From NCBI RefSeq assembly GCF_034387475.1, contig NZ_JAXCIL010000001.1, forward strand, positions 2,542,001-2,606,000: a stretch of DNA of 64,000 bases, read 5' to 3'. This document shows positions 26,390-35,908 of the stretch, one piece after another. Numbering within the stretch: the stretch's first letter is position 1; every line of letters begins with the position of its first letter. The DNA is from Pseudomonas sp. Teo4. GTDB lineage: Bacteria; Pseudomonadota; Gammaproteobacteria; Pseudomonadales; Pseudomonadaceae. A program made the translations under genes and the position numbers. The notes beneath the pieces are model-generated. The model was not told the DNA's origin. It saw only the letters and a list, made by a program, of their open reading frames with translations, and searched no databases.

Positions 26390-28516
26390 TCAAACCCTGA
26401 AGTGATCCATGAGCCGCATCTGCTCCGCGGTGAGTGCGTTCAACTGTCCTGTCATTTGAGCCGATTGAGTAGCTTGGTTGGTCAGGGATTCAGTAACCGT
26501 CCTGATGTTGGCTACGTTGCGGTTCACCTCCTCCGCCACGGCACCCTGCTCCTCCGCTGCGCTCGCGATCTGCAAATTCATGCTCGTAATGACTGAAACC
26601 GCCTGTCCGATACGCTCCAACGCTGTGAGTGCTTCCTGAATGCTACGCGCATTGTCTTGAGCCTTTCCCTGACTGTTGTGCATCAGCGTAACAACGCTGC
26701 GCGTGTGACTTTGGATCTGCTCTACAACGTGACGTATCTCTTCGACGGAATCCTGAGTCCTGCGTGCCAGGGCCCTGACCTCATCTGCAACAACCGCAAA
26801 TCCTCGGCCACTTTCTCCTGCCCTGGCAGCTTCGATAGCAGCATTCAAGGCCAAGAGATTGGTTTGCTCGGCAATTCCCCGTATCACATCGAGAACCGAT
26901 CCGATCTGCTCGCTGCTGACGGCAAGTTCTTCGACCTGGATGACAGCCCGACTGACCTCCTCACAGAGATTGGCGATCTCTTCAGTGCTCTGCTGAATGA
27001 TAGTCATGCCATCCTGAGCAGCCTCATCAGCGCCCTGCGCAGCGGTAGCAGCACTGGAAGCGTTACTGGCAACATCTTGGGCTGTTGCACTCATTTCATT
27101 TGAGGCAGTAGCGACCTGGTCGATCTCACGAAACTGGATTTGCATTCCCTCACTGGTGTCGCGCGCGATTGTCGATGACCGATCAGCCGTCTCTCGCGTC
27201 TCGATGATGCTCTGCTTGATTCGAGCAACGGTGGGCTGCAACTTATCCAGGAAGCGGTTGAACCAACCTGCCAGCTCACCTAGCTCATCGTGCTTTGAAT
27301 ATCCCAACCTACGCGTCAGATCACCATCCCCGGTAGCAATATCCTTGAGCATCTCCGCCACTGCATTGATCGGGCGAATCACGCCTGACGCAGTCAGCCA
27401 TATCATCACCAAGCCAACGAGCGCAGCGGCAATTCCAACCAGAAGCGTGTCCCTCACGCCTTTTGATTGAGCTTCGTCTAATTGGCGCTGCATCGCCAGG
27501 GAGTCTTCCAGCAGGGCGTGGCGGGGCACGCCTAAAATGACATACCAAGGATCTGTCGACTCGGTCAGACGAACTGGGAAGACGGCTCGCACCTCGTCCT
27601 CGACCTCCTCTACACTTGGGGTGCTATGCGTAGATCTGCTATGCGCTTTACCTGCCTGCTCTAACCCAATGGCGGAAGGGTTCGCACTGTTCGCTGCCAC
27701 AACCCCGTCATTGGAAGTAATGACGATATAACTTCGACCTTTGAAAAGCTCAGAAGCGCTTTTTTGAACGCCAGCCTGCAGCGCGGCCAAGGACAGATCC
27801 ACCCCCACCACCGCAACGACAACACCATTAACCACGACCGGCATAGATAGCGATGTCAGCAACGCGGTCTCGCCATTCACGGTGTCCTTGAACGGAGGCT
27901 GGAGACATATGGATCGGGTTGTCTTGGGACACAGATACCAATTATTGTACGGAACACCACTGGCATTTAGGTCACCTCGCCCGAAGTCGGCCTCAGGAAT
28001 TACCGAGTTGACCGAAGCTCCTCCGTACCTACTCCACTGAGAAGTGAAACGCCCTTTGTCGTTTCCGCTGTGTTTCTGATCGTTTCGGAAATTCGCATCT
28101 TGCCCATCCAGGCTATTGGGCTCAAAAACAATCCAGAGCCCCTGTAAACCTAGGGAAGCATTACGCTCATACAGTTTTTTCAAGGTCTGATTGAGAAGCT
28201 CACGTTGTGCTGCGGCGTCACCACCATGCTGCTCCCACCCCTCTCGCTGGGCCGTTACCTGGTCTGTGATAGAAGTGAGCAACATCAAGCTCTGTCCAAA
28301 GTGCCCGTCCAGAGACACAGCCTGCTCGCTGGCCTCAGACAGGAGCAAGCTCTTTGCATTCGCGATCATAATCTGCTCGCTTGACTGTGCGATCAGTAAG
28401 TTATTTCTCCCTGATATGTGGATATTCATGGATACCACAGCACCGACGATACCCAACAGGCAAAGACCCGCGAGGGCAACGATTTTAACGCGAATGGAAA
28501 CAGTTTTGAGGGACAT
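26390..28516 (-). CDS. Methyl-accepting chemotaxis protein with periplasmic Cache domain
   Basis: A 708-residue chemoreceptor. Membrane segment 1 is at about 10-30 ([18 protein letters not shown]). A large periplasmic double-Cache-type domain covers about 40-340 ([21 protein letters not shown] and [18 protein letters not shown]). Segment 2 is at about 355-375, then HAMP, then the signalling domain with the hairpin tip [35 protein letters not shown]. There is no C-terminal CheR/CheB pentapeptide. It is embedded among catabolic genes, so it may guide the cell toward the compound degraded here. The ligand is not predictable. Confidence 0.93.
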   Translation of the reverse strand: MSLKTVSIRVKIVALAGLCLLGIVGAVVSMNIHISGRNNLLIAQSSEQIMIANAKSLLLSEASEQAVSLDGHFGQSLMLLTSITDQVTAQREGWEQHGGDAAAQRELLNQTLKKLYERNASLGLQGLWIVFEPNSLDGQDANFRNDQKHSGNDKGRFTSQWSRYGGASVNSVIPEADFGRGDLNASGVPYNNWYLCPKTTRSICLQPPFKDTVNGETALLTSLSMPVVVNGVVVAVVGVDLSLAALQAGVQKSASELFKGRSYIVITSNDGVVAANSANPSAIGLEQAGKAHSRSTHSTPSVEEVEDEVRAVFPVRLTESTDPWYVILGVPRHALLEDSLAMQRQLDEAQSKGVRDTLLVGIAAALVGLVMIWLTASGVIRPINAVAEMLKDIATGDGDLTRRLGYSKHDELGELAGWFNRFLDKLQPTVARIKQSIIETRETADRSSTIARDTSEGMQIQFREIDQVATASNEMSATAQDVASNASSAATAAQGADEAAQDGMTIIQQSTEEIANLCEEVSRAVIQVEELAVSSEQIGSVLDVIRGIAEQTNLLALNAAIEAARAGESGRGFAVVADEVRALARRTQDSVEEIRHVVEQIQSHTRSVVTLMHNSQGKAQDNARSIQEALTALERIGQAVSVITSMNLQIASAAEEQGAVAEEVNRNVANIRTVTESLTNQATQSAQMTGQLNALTAEQMRLMDHFRV

Positions 28517-28570
28517 ATCAGACCTAGTGACGGCAATCGAAAGGACGTTTTAATCACAGCCGCGCCGTCT

Positions 28571-29035
28571 TCAAACGGGCCAAAGCCTTGAAAGAACGTC
28601 TTTTAGCGCAAAAACTGAAGACTTCACCTTGAAAACTTCCAAGGCCGTACTGGCGGCCTCCATTCCTTTTAAAAATAACGCTTCAGCATCAAGGGGGCGA
28701 TGATTGCTGTCAGTGCGAGCCGACGATTCGAAGATCAACGGCACTATCAACACGTCGGTATCTACACTTACTTTCGTCAGGCCTTCGAAAACACTTTTCA
28801 CAAGGTGTTCCTGGTGCCAAGCCGCCTGTTCATTAACCAGCGCACAAGCAACAATGGCTTTGTAGCGACCTGTTTTGGCAAGCATCATTGCAACATATGG
28901 GATCGTAAATACATCCGAGATACCAAAGCAATCGACATGCTCTCTCTGAATCATCTCACAAAAGCCCTCATAGGACTCTTGCGTCAATTCCTTACTAGCT
29001 CCGGCCCTTAAAAAGGCATATCCGCCATTTCTCAC
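28571..29035 (-). CDS. Type-II lumazine synthase paralogue with lost active-site residues
   Basis: A 154-residue protein aligned end to end with the neighbouring RibH2-like protein at 30256 (GYAFLRAG...EGFCE; TGRYKAIVACALV; KGMEAASTALEV). Key positions differ. The Trp13-His14 pair is Ala-Ser, the substrate loop PGAFE is SDVFT, and the catalytic His75 position is Gln. It is therefore unlikely to make lumazine, and may be a flavin-binding or structural partner. GTG start with AGGAG 8 bp upstream. It is divergent from the flavin reductase. The family is clear and the function unknown. Confidence 0.8.
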   Translation of the reverse strand: MRNGGYAFLRAGASKELTQESYEGFCEMIQREHVDCFGISDVFTIPYVAMMLAKTGRYKAIVACALVNEQAAWHQEHLVKSVFEGLTKVSVDTDVLIVPLIFESSARTDSNHRPLDAEALFLKGMEAASTALEVFKVKSSVFALKDVLSRLWPV

Positions 29036-29180
29036 GAGTCCAGCTCCTATTTATTCTTATGCGGGAATTCAAGTAGCCGGAAGCCCCAAAATGATTCGCT
29101 ATACGGCAGTCCTGCTCGCTACTCGCATTCCCTAACCAAGGGTCTACGACAGGGCCAAGTCTTGCTCACACGTACAGCGC

Positions 29181-29338
29181 CGAACTGTCCCAGCTTGGGT
29201 CATTTTTTCCGCATGGCGGACACGCTGGGGCTGATGAGGACGTCGTACCTGGTTAACGAGCGTCTCCCCCTCCTCCCCAGTGCTCAAACCCGCTGATCAC
29301 AGGCTTTTCCATGGGTTGGCTCAACTTGGGACAGTTCG
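29181..29338. mobile_element. 158-bp MITE-like element with 19-20 bp terminal inverted repeats
   Basis: The ends CGAACTGTCCCA...TTG (29181-29201) and the complement (29319-29338) match in 12 outer bases and most of the next eight. The interior has no open frame of note. I see no target-site duplication, so it is a decayed element or an insertion-sequence remnant. It lies in the 523-bp divergent gap between the RibH2 paralogue and the flavin reductase. Family not identified. Confidence 0.45.
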
Positions 29339-29558
29339 CATGCACGCTAGTGAGAGAACCTGAGATCAGAGACAAGCCGCTCCCAAACGCAGCTATCTCA
29401 GATTGACGAATGCTTCGGCCGGGACATCGCTCCCTCCACCGAACCGGTTAACTGCCATAGGGCAGCAAGAAAACTCAAAGAAGAATGTGATTTCAGGCGG
29501 ATTGATTGCGCTACGGCTGCGGAGCAAATCAAACCAGCCAAGTCTGCGGAGGTGAAAA

Positions 29559-30080
29559 ATGTCTGTTGTAGAAAAGATTACCCAGGTGAGTGACGTGGTC
29601 GACAAGAATCTGTTCTTGCAAGCGATGTCGATCCTCCCCGGTGCCGTCTCCTTGGTCACCACGGGTCAAGGTGACAAGCGAATGGGGCTTACCGTTTCGG
29701 CACTCTGCAGCCTGTCTGCAGAACCGCCTTCGCTTATCGTATGCGTCAATAAAAACGCCAGCGCACACGACGAGCTACTCGCTCAAGGAACCTTTGGTGT
29801 AAATGTGCTCAAGCCACAGCAGACCGAATTCGCCACGTTATTCACCCAGCGAGGCGTTGACCGTTTCGCGAGTTCTGAGTGGGTGACGCGCGCCACCGGG
29901 GCTCCGCTTCTGAGCAGCGCTCTGATTGCCTTTGATTGCAAGCTAGAACGCGCTATTGATGGTTTTTCCCACACCATCCTCATCGGCACCATCTCCGACA
30001 TCGTGATGACTCCAGATGAGCCGGCCGAGTGCTTGGTATGGCATCAACGCCGTTACCGCACCTCCGCTGAGATTGCTTGA
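29559..30080 (+). CDS. Flavin reductase (HpaC/DIM6-NTAB family)
   Basis: A 173-residue NAD(P)H:flavin oxidoreductase of the flavin reductase-like split-barrel family, which supplies reduced FMN or FAD to two-component monooxygenases. Signatures are LPGAVSLVTTG, GLTVSALCSLSAEPPSLIVCVNKNASAHD and FGVNVLKPQQ, ending WHQRRYRT. A strong GGAGG lies 7 bp before the ATG. The luciferase-like monooxygenase at 17271 is the only obvious two-component oxygenase in this region and is the likely partner. The RibH2 gene follows by 175 bp after a hairpin. Confidence 0.9.
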   Translation: MSVVEKITQVSDVVDKNLFLQAMSILPGAVSLVTTGQGDKRMGLTVSALCSLSAEPPSLIVCVNKNASAHDELLAQGTFGVNVLKPQQTEFATLFTQRGVDRFASSEWVTRATGAPLLSSALIAFDCKLERAIDGFSHTILIGTISDIVMTPDEPAECLVWHQRRYRTSAEIA

Positions 30081-30092
30081 TAGATCAACATG

Positions 30093-30119
30093 CACCGGGC
30101 GCCCCCAGAGCGTCCGGTG
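30093..30119 (+). other. Hairpin between the flavin reductase and RibH2 genes
   Basis: CACCGGGCGC (30093-30102) pairs with GCGTCCGGTG (30110-30119) with one G-U pair. There is no U-run. I looked for an FMN riboswitch (RFN element) in this 175-bp gap and see none. Confidence 0.5.
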
Positions 30120-30255
30120 ATCAAAATCGTTCGGGATGTACAAGCGATAGGCAAACGTGTCCTGTTCCGTGATGGAAACGCTCGCGCCCAACAAAGGATT
30201 CCTCAACTCACCGCAGTCGGGGAATGCGTACAACAAGAGAGATGAGGTAAACAAA

Positions 30256-30720
30256 ATGGTCGCCACTCGTTACGCTTTCATCAAAGCTGGCTGGCACAGC
30301 GACATCGTCGATCGTGCCTTGGAAGGTTTCTGTGAAGTCATCCCCGCCGATCAAATTGATGTGTTCGACGTTCCAGGGGCATTCGAAATGCCGCTGATGG
30401 CGCAGGAGCTCGCTTTGACTGGCCGTTATGCCGCCATCGCGGCAGCCGCGCTGGTGGTCGATGGCGGTATCTATCGTCATGACTTCGTTGCTCAGGCGGT
30501 GGTTGATGGGTTGATGCGCGTAGGTCTGGACACTCGGGTTCCAGTGCTTTCAGTCTCCCTCACGCCGCATCACTTCCAAGAAACCGATCATCACCGTGGC
30601 ATTTTCAGCGCTCATTTCGTTGAGAAGGGCCGCGAGGCAGCTAATGCCGCACTCAAAATCACTGCTATCAGAAGTCAGGCGCTCGCCAAGCCACAACGCA
30701 AGTTGCAGTCGGCTAGCTAA
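30256..30720 (+). CDS. Type-II 6,7-dimethyl-8-ribityllumazine synthase
   Basis: A 154-residue RibH2-type protein that condenses 5-amino-6-ribitylaminouracil with dihydroxybutanone phosphate, the penultimate step of riboflavin synthesis. Typical features are RYAFIKAGWHSDIVD (Trp13, His14), PGAFE (40-44), YRHDFV with the catalytic-position His75, and LTPHHFQETDHH. Type-II enzymes (Brucella and Mesorhizobium RibH2) are accessory to the housekeeping RibH. Here it sits beside a flavin reductase and an MFS gene. ATG 30256 has GAGG upstream, and earlier in-frame starts are not supported. It probably boosts flavin supply for the flavin enzymes of the cluster. Confidence 0.88.
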   Translation: MVATRYAFIKAGWHSDIVDRALEGFCEVIPADQIDVFDVPGAFEMPLMAQELALTGRYAAIAAAALVVDGGIYRHDFVAQAVVDGLMRVGLDTRVPVLSVSLTPHHFQETDHHRGIFSAHFVEKGREAANAALKITAIRSQALAKPQRKLQSAS

Positions 30721-30828
30721 CGACCTACCTCGCTCAGAAGATCCATAGCCCTAAAAACTCCGCCTCTCCTGTGTACCTTGCCAATCTACGTAGAGGCCCT
30801 CAAAACCTCGGCAGCCAAAAGGAATAAA

Positions 30829-32016
30829 ATGTCGATTCAGGTAGCCGTTCCTGCCACCCCCGATAAGCGCGCAGTTACCAAGATTCTTGGAGCTATGGCT
30901 CTGGGCGGCTTTGCCATAGGGACTGGTGAGTTTTCGGTCATGGGTCTCATGCCTAACATCGCAACTGACTTGGCATTGACTGAGCCGGAAGTTGGGTACG
31001 CTATCAGCGCCTATGCCGCAGGCGTAGTGGTTGGGGCTCCCGCGCTGGCAATTCTTGGCGCTAAGCTACGACGCAAAAACCTACTCATGCTACTGATGGC
31101 GCTTTATACGATCGGTAACGTGGCCAGCGCTCTGGCTCCAACCTTCGCAAGCATGGTGGCGTTCCGATTCATTAGTGGCATACCTCATGGCACCTACTTC
31201 GGCATCGCGGCGGTAGTCGCTTCGCAAGCCGTGCCGATTGACGAGCGGGCAAGCGCTGTATCGAAAATGATGCTGGGACTGACGCTAGCTATGCTCTTGG
31301 GCAATCCTCTAGCGACAGTCCTCGGGCAGTACTTTGGATGGCGCTCAGCATTCTTAGTAGTTGGACTGATAGCCTTGTGCACGATTGGAATGATTTGGAG
31401 GTTTATCGCTCACCCTCACCATGAAGTCGCGAGCAATCCTGCCAAAGAAATCAAAGCATTTTCCCAGTCCCAGGTTTGGTTTGCGCTGGCAATCGCGGCC
31501 ATTGGATTTTCGGGCATGTTCTGCGTGTTCAGCTACCTAGCACCCACCATGCTCCAGATCACCATGGTTTCCCCTCAATGGATTCCTTTTGGCCTCGCAG
31601 CATTCGGGCTCGGTGGAATCATCGGCAATATCGTCGGCGGCAAGCTAGCGGATGCACTGCAATTCCGTGCAGTAGGATATGTGCTGGTTTGGTCTGTCGT
31701 GGTGATGCTGCTCTTTACTGTAGCTGCGAGCTCAATCTGGTCTGTGCTCCTCGGCTCTATGCTTGTGGGCACCATGATCGCCTTGACATCCCCACTCCAG
31801 ATCAGATTGATGGATATTGCTCATGAAGCTCCTAGCCTGGCGGCAGCGTCGAACCATGCCGCATTGAATCTGGCCAATGCTCTGGGCCCTTGGCTCGGGG
31901 GGATGGCTATTACAGCCGGTATGGGTTGGACGATTACAGGCTACATCGGTGCAGCCACAGCCTTAGTGGGGCTGGGAATCTATTTGCTAGCTCGACGCTT
32001 GGAATTGAAGAGCTGA
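30829..32016 (+). CDS. MFS transporter, DHA1 (AraJ-like), paralogue of the one at 8071
   Basis: A 395-residue, 12-segment major facilitator protein. ALGGFAIGTGEFSVMGLMPNIA at the first segment, AISAYAAGVVVGAPALAI, RFISGIPHGTYFGIAAVVA and AASNHAALNLANALGPWLGG match the protein at 8071 motif by motif. The start at 30829 is preceded by AGGA 5 bp upstream. It lies directly after the RibH2 gene on the same strand. It is probably an exporter of a pathway intermediate or product, as this subfamily is mostly efflux. Confidence 0.87.
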   Translation: MSIQVAVPATPDKRAVTKILGAMALGGFAIGTGEFSVMGLMPNIATDLALTEPEVGYAISAYAAGVVVGAPALAILGAKLRRKNLLMLLMALYTIGNVASALAPTFASMVAFRFISGIPHGTYFGIAAVVASQAVPIDERASAVSKMMLGLTLAMLLGNPLATVLGQYFGWRSAFLVVGLIALCTIGMIWRFIAHPHHEVASNPAKEIKAFSQSQVWFALAIAAIGFSGMFCVFSYLAPTMLQITMVSPQWIPFGLAAFGLGGIIGNIVGGKLADALQFRAVGYVLVWSVVVMLLFTVAASSIWSVLLGSMLVGTMIALTSPLQIRLMDIAHEAPSLAAASNHAALNLANALGPWLGGMAITAGMGWTITGYIGAATALVGLGIYLLARRLELKS

Positions 32017-32197
32017 AAGCACAGTCTTCTACACGCCCTGTCTGCCCGAGCTGCTGTAAATATTACTGCAACAAGAGGCCAAACTCATGGAAAAGCATAG
32101 CGAAAACTGCAGTCGGCCAGCTGAACGCTACCGGCCCTGGCCATACAGAGTGTATCCCGTACGGCCCTATGGGAAATCCCGCTACACCAAGCACGCA

Positions 32198-32890
32198 TCA
32201 AGTTATAATAATACGCTGAGCCAATTTTAAAGTGTATGCGACAGCTCCATCCAAGTCCGCCTCGCTCCCACTCCAAGACCACCAAGAATTAATAGAGTCA
32301 ATTAGCTTACGCAAAGCTCTTGCCTCCAGCATTGATCCTTTCGCCCCCAAATCCTGGGCGATAGCAAAGTACATATAATCACAAAAGCTTTCCCAATCCT
32401 CGACTTCTCTCCGTAAGTCCTCAGGAAGGGTTTTCGCGATACGATCGGTTGCAACAAGTGCATCCCAGATGTCATTTTCGGGGCACTGCAGTTGCTGCCG
32501 AACGTGGAAGCCAATGAGAGACGACCAATAGGCGCCTGGTGTCCGACACTCAGCAAGCGCTCTTTTGAGTGCATGAGCGAAACTATTGTAATGCCAACGC
32601 ATCGCAGCCGCGACAATTTGCTCACGCCCTTCAGGGAAGTGGAAATACATAGTCGGGGGCTTCACTCCAGCTGCTGCTGCCAGGCTGCGCATCGAAACAT
32701 TTGCGATTCCCTCGCGAGTCGCTACAAGCAGGAACGATTCCAAAATCACCTGCTTGCCACGAGTCAACCCACTCCAGTCAAATGTGTCTAAATACTGCTC
32801 AAGGCGAACCAACATTGCCGTAGTGTTCTCGGATCCGGACATACTCTCGCAACCATCCATATAAAGCTCAAAATATGAATTACATAGCAT
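32198..32890 (-). CDS. TetR/AcrR-family transcriptional regulator
   Basis: A 230-residue TetR-type regulator. The helix-turn-helix is at about residues 47-90 (GKQVILESFLLVATREGIANVSMRSLAAAAGVKPPTMYFHF). The C-terminal ligand domain is rich in Trp and aromatic residues (YWSSLIGFH, EDWESFCDYMYFA, SINSWWSW). Starts at 32890, 32860 or 32842 are possible and no ribosome site decides. It lies upstream of MFS 2 (convergent) and downstream of permease 3 and the P450 operon, so it may repress those. Confidence 0.85.
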   Translation of the reverse strand: MLCNSYFELYMDGCESMSGSENTTAMLVRLEQYLDTFDWSGLTRGKQVILESFLLVATREGIANVSMRSLAAAAGVKPPTMYFHFPEGREQIVAAAMRWHYNSFAHALKRALAECRTPGAYWSSLIGFHVRQQLQCPENDIWDALVATDRIAKTLPEDLRREVEDWESFCDYMYFAIAQDLGAKGSMLEARALRKLIDSINSWWSWSGSEADLDGAVAYTLKLAQRIIIT

Positions 32891-32926
32891 ATCACCCGCA
32901 CAGCGTTGAACACTAAATTTTCTTGC

Positions 32927-32954
32927 AAAAAAATGGGTGGGAAATACCCACCCA
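32927..32954 (-). terminator. Rho-independent terminator after APC permease 3
   Basis: The stem TGGGTGGG/CCCACCCA with loop AAATA (32934-32954) is followed on the minus strand by seven U (A run 32927-32933). It lies 17 bp past the permease stop. Confidence 0.85.
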
Positions 32955-32971
32955 AACGCCGAGCGATTAGC

Positions 32972-34438
32972 TCAGCTATGACTTCTACCAAGCTTCTCAA
33001 AAACATGTGGCTTGGCCACCCGATAGTAGCAGGCCAAACCCATACCCACTATTTGTACAACAGCAAGACTGTATAGCATCCAGGTTCTCTGCCCTGGTTC
33101 CCCACCCACAAGCAATTCAAAATTTTTGGCAACCAAAAAAACCAGGACAATAAAGAACACAGAAGAAACAGCTGGAGCCAATAGCGACTTAGTCCAACTC
33201 GCCCCCTCAAACCTCCCTTTGGTGAAAAACCAAGCCAAGGCGGAGAAATTGACAAAGGTCAGCAAAAATATGACGCCCGATGTGCCAACACCCGAGAGCT
33301 GACCATAGAGGATTTCCGGCTTAACTCCCAGCAAAATGAAAGGCATAAGTACAGCAAGAACCAAAAACGAGACGGTGATAGATGCTTTGTACGGAGACGC
33401 GTACCTCGGATGCACCTGTCTAAGAAACCCTGGCAACGCTCCATCAGTTCCCAAGTTATAGAGATAGCGAGAAAGCACATTATGAATTGAAAGAATACAT
33501 GCGAATGCAGAAACGAGAATAAGACCTGAAACCAAAATTCGATATCGGCCACCTACAAACTTTTCGAAAGCAGATGAAAACATAGTTGCTGGAGAAGCAG
33601 ATGCCACTTCCTGAGCACTCGAGCCGTAGGCCATGATCAATGCATAAGCGCAAACAGTGTAAATCAGCCCGATAAATACAATAGCTCCGTAGGTGGCCAA
33701 TGGAATCGTTTGATCTGGCAGCCTAACTTCGTCGCGGAATAACGCCGTAGCTTCAAACCCCATGAAGAACGATACAACAAAGAGCATCGCAAATGGCAAA
33801 TTCACATTCGACTTCGACAGTTCGCCAGGAGTGAACGGGACATCAGCCCCCAAAGAAGATACTCCTCCAGCGCCAAAAACACCAAACACAAAAAGCAGAC
33901 AAACGACTATTTCAGCAACCATTACCCAAGTCAGAACTTTTGCTGACAGTTCGACATTCAAATAACCAAGAACACCTACCGCCAGCCAGCAGCCCAAAGA
34001 GTACCAGTACCATGGTAAAGCGTAACCAGAGATCTCCTTATGGAAATCAGCACATGAAACGCCAAAATAGGCCGCTACGCCAGTCAAGATAACGAAGTAG
34101 GACGCTGCCGCCATCAAGCCCGCCCCTAAACCAGCCTCCTTCCCTAGCCCGTAACTGATGAAGGAATAAAAATCACCCGGACGTTTGACAGCAGTATTTA
34201 GAGTCACGTAGCCAATCCCGAAAATCAGAATCATTGCTGTGACAAGTATAAAGGCCAAAGGACTAGCAACCCCACCAAAAGACAAGGCCACTGGAATGTA
34301 ACCAGAGACCGTTGTAAGAGGTGCTGAGAATGCCAGCACAGTAAGAGCCAAACTGAATGCACCCATTTGACCTGTAAGCTTTGCATGCCCTGAGGAAGAA
34401 GTATGCTCTTCGACCTTGGCCTCCGCAGTACTCGCCAT
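32972..34438 (-). CDS. APC-family amino acid/amine permease 3
   Basis: A 488-residue 12-segment permease, third paralogue of the set. The start LTGQMGAFSLALTVLAFSAPLTTVSGY, FMGFEATALFRDEVRLPDQTIPLATY and SRYLYNLGTDGALPGFLRQVHPRYASPY match permeases 1 and 2. It lies downstream of the P450-flavodoxin-reductase operon on the same strand, with its own 273-bp control region containing an 11-bp inverted repeat. It is the best candidate for importing the P450 substrate. Confidence 0.88.
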   Translation of the reverse strand: MASTAEAKVEEHTSSSGHAKLTGQMGAFSLALTVLAFSAPLTTVSGYIPVALSFGGVASPLAFILVTAMILIFGIGYVTLNTAVKRPGDFYSFISYGLGKEAGLGAGLMAAASYFVILTGVAAYFGVSCADFHKEISGYALPWYWYSLGCWLAVGVLGYLNVELSAKVLTWVMVAEIVVCLLFVFGVFGAGGVSSLGADVPFTPGELSKSNVNLPFAMLFVVSFFMGFEATALFRDEVRLPDQTIPLATYGAIVFIGLIYTVCAYALIMAYGSSAQEVASASPATMFSSAFEKFVGGRYRILVSGLILVSAFACILSIHNVLSRYLYNLGTDGALPGFLRQVHPRYASPYKASITVSFLVLAVLMPFILLGVKPEILYGQLSGVGTSGVIFLLTFVNFSALAWFFTKGRFEGASWTKSLLAPAVSSVFFIVLVFLVAKNFELLVGGEPGQRTWMLYSLAVVQIVGMGLACYYRVAKPHVFEKLGRSHS

Positions 34439-34579
34439 GCTTTAGTCTCCTGTGAGAACTGTCGTTAACATTTTCGGCAGAGGTGGGTTTCTAAGACTTT
34501 CTTATTTTCAATGTAGATTGGAGTAAATCTCAGCTACCAGGATCGACGCAGCCTGCTTAACGTATCGACCAACGTAGCT

Positions 34580-34685
34580 CTTACCCTTGCACGCATATAT
34601 AAACAGATATTTCATAAGCCCCTCAAATACCCAATTAGACAGCTCAAGTCGACGCCTAACGCTACCATCTGTGCGCAAGGGTAAG
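34580..34685. promoter_or_regulatory. Widely spaced 11-bp inverted repeat upstream of permease 3
   Basis: CTTACCCTTGC (34580-34590) and GCAAGGGTAAG (34675-34685) are exact complements 95 bp apart centre to centre. They flank the likely promoter of permease 3 and the 3' end of the P450 gene. They could be paired regulator sites or a large stem in the P450 3' untranslated region. Confidence 0.4.
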
Positions 34686-34711
34686 AACCAACCTTTTAAA
34701 ATGAGTTTTAA

Positions 34712-35893
34712 TTATCTATTAAAAATCAACGGAAGCGTCAAGTAATTCCGAATGCGATCATCGTGCAAGGTGACCGGTTCCTCAGCCAACTCTATGCTGG
34801 AGTAATTTTCAGCAATCACATTCAGCGAGGCTTCAATTTCTGCCCTACTGATTACCTGACCAGCACAAGCGTGAACTCCAATACCGAAAGAGACATGCTG
34901 GCTCGCCTCTTGAGGGCGCGTGTGATCGAATTGGTTTGGTCGTTTGAACACTGCCTCGTCGCGATTAACTGCCGCAGTCATAAATCGAATACAAGAACCT
35001 GCAGGTATTTTCACACCTCGAATTTCTACTTCTTCAGTAGGGTAACGCGTGAATGACTGCTCCGGTGGATTCAATCGAATGAACTCGTTGATCATAGCCT
35101 GCCGAGACTCTGGCTCATTCCGATAAAGATCGAAAAGATGAGGTTCTCTGGCGAAATGCTCCAAAATCGACGCCAGAACATAAGCCGGATTTGGCGCACC
35201 TGAAAAATAGAAAAGCACCAGAGTCTGAATCACTTCCTCAGGACTCATGTCCCCGGACGCCTCCAGAGCCAACATCGCGTCCAGCAAACCATCACCTGGA
35301 TTTTTTTTCTTCTCCTCAATCATGGCTTGACACTTGGAGAACAGCCAATCGAACCCTTCGCGTGCCCGATCCTTATCCGCCTGAGTTGCGGCTGGAGTCT
35401 GCATACCCACAATTTTAAGGGCATTGAGAGTAGCAATCTCGATGTCGTCTTCAGCAATACCTAGAACTCGGCACATCGTGATATGGGTCGGGACAACACA
35501 GATATGGTGATGTGCTTCAATGTATCCGTCAGCCTCAATTAGCTTCAGCGCTTCTCGAGTTACGTCCGTAGTATGTTTTACCCACTCTTTGACAAGCTTG
35601 GGTGTAAACCACTTATTTGTATGCCTACGAAGCGAGGTATGCTTGGGCGGATCGTAAAATAGTATGGTATCCAGAAACACGTGCCAATGGTGAGGCTTAA
35701 CCCATTCGGGCTCTACCATACTCATAGCTGGGTGCCTCACAAACTCGATGTAATCATCGTATCGCGAGACGATATAAGTGCGCTCATTTTCTTTGTAGAT
35801 TGGGTACTCTCGCTGCAAACGAGCGTACCAAGGATAAGGATTACGGCGAAAATCAGGATTTGCCCAAGGTAAAACTTCATGAGTAATGTTCAC
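34712..35893 (-). CDS. Cytochrome P450 (P450cin-like, flavodoxin-linked)
   Basis: A 393-residue soluble P450. The C-helix DPPKHTSLRR (81-90), Glu270-x-x-Arg273 and the haem loop FGIGVHACAG with the Cys343 thiolate are intact. The I-helix reads SGAPNP (231-236). Where most P450s have acid-Thr (Asp251-Thr252 in P450cam), this one has Pro234-Asn235. P450cin also has Asn instead of Thr and also uses a flavodoxin (cindoxin) and an adrenodoxin-reductase-like protein. GTG start with AGGA upstream, last gene of the reductase-flavodoxin-P450 operon. It probably hydroxylates a small cyclic substrate. Confidence 0.93.
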   Translation of the reverse strand: MNITHEVLPWANPDFRRNPYPWYARLQREYPIYKENERTYIVSRYDDYIEFVRHPAMSMVEPEWVKPHHWHVFLDTILFYDPPKHTSLRRHTNKWFTPKLVKEWVKHTTDVTREALKLIEADGYIEAHHHICVVPTHITMCRVLGIAEDDIEIATLNALKIVGMQTPAATQADKDRAREGFDWLFSKCQAMIEEKKKNPGDGLLDAMLALEASGDMSPEEVIQTLVLFYFSGAPNPAYVLASILEHFAREPHLFDLYRNEPESRQAMINEFIRLNPPEQSFTRYPTEEVEIRGVKIPAGSCIRFMTAAVNRDEAVFKRPNQFDHTRPQEASQHVSFGIGVHACAGQVISRAEIEASLNVIAENYSSIELAEEPVTLHDDRIRNYLTLPLIFNR

Positions 35894-35908
35894 TTTTCTT
35901 TCCTACTC

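Noticed and set aside
30081..30255. Possible FMN riboswitch upstream of the RibH2 gene
   Set aside because: Only one simple hairpin is present. The conserved RFN helices and loops are missing.
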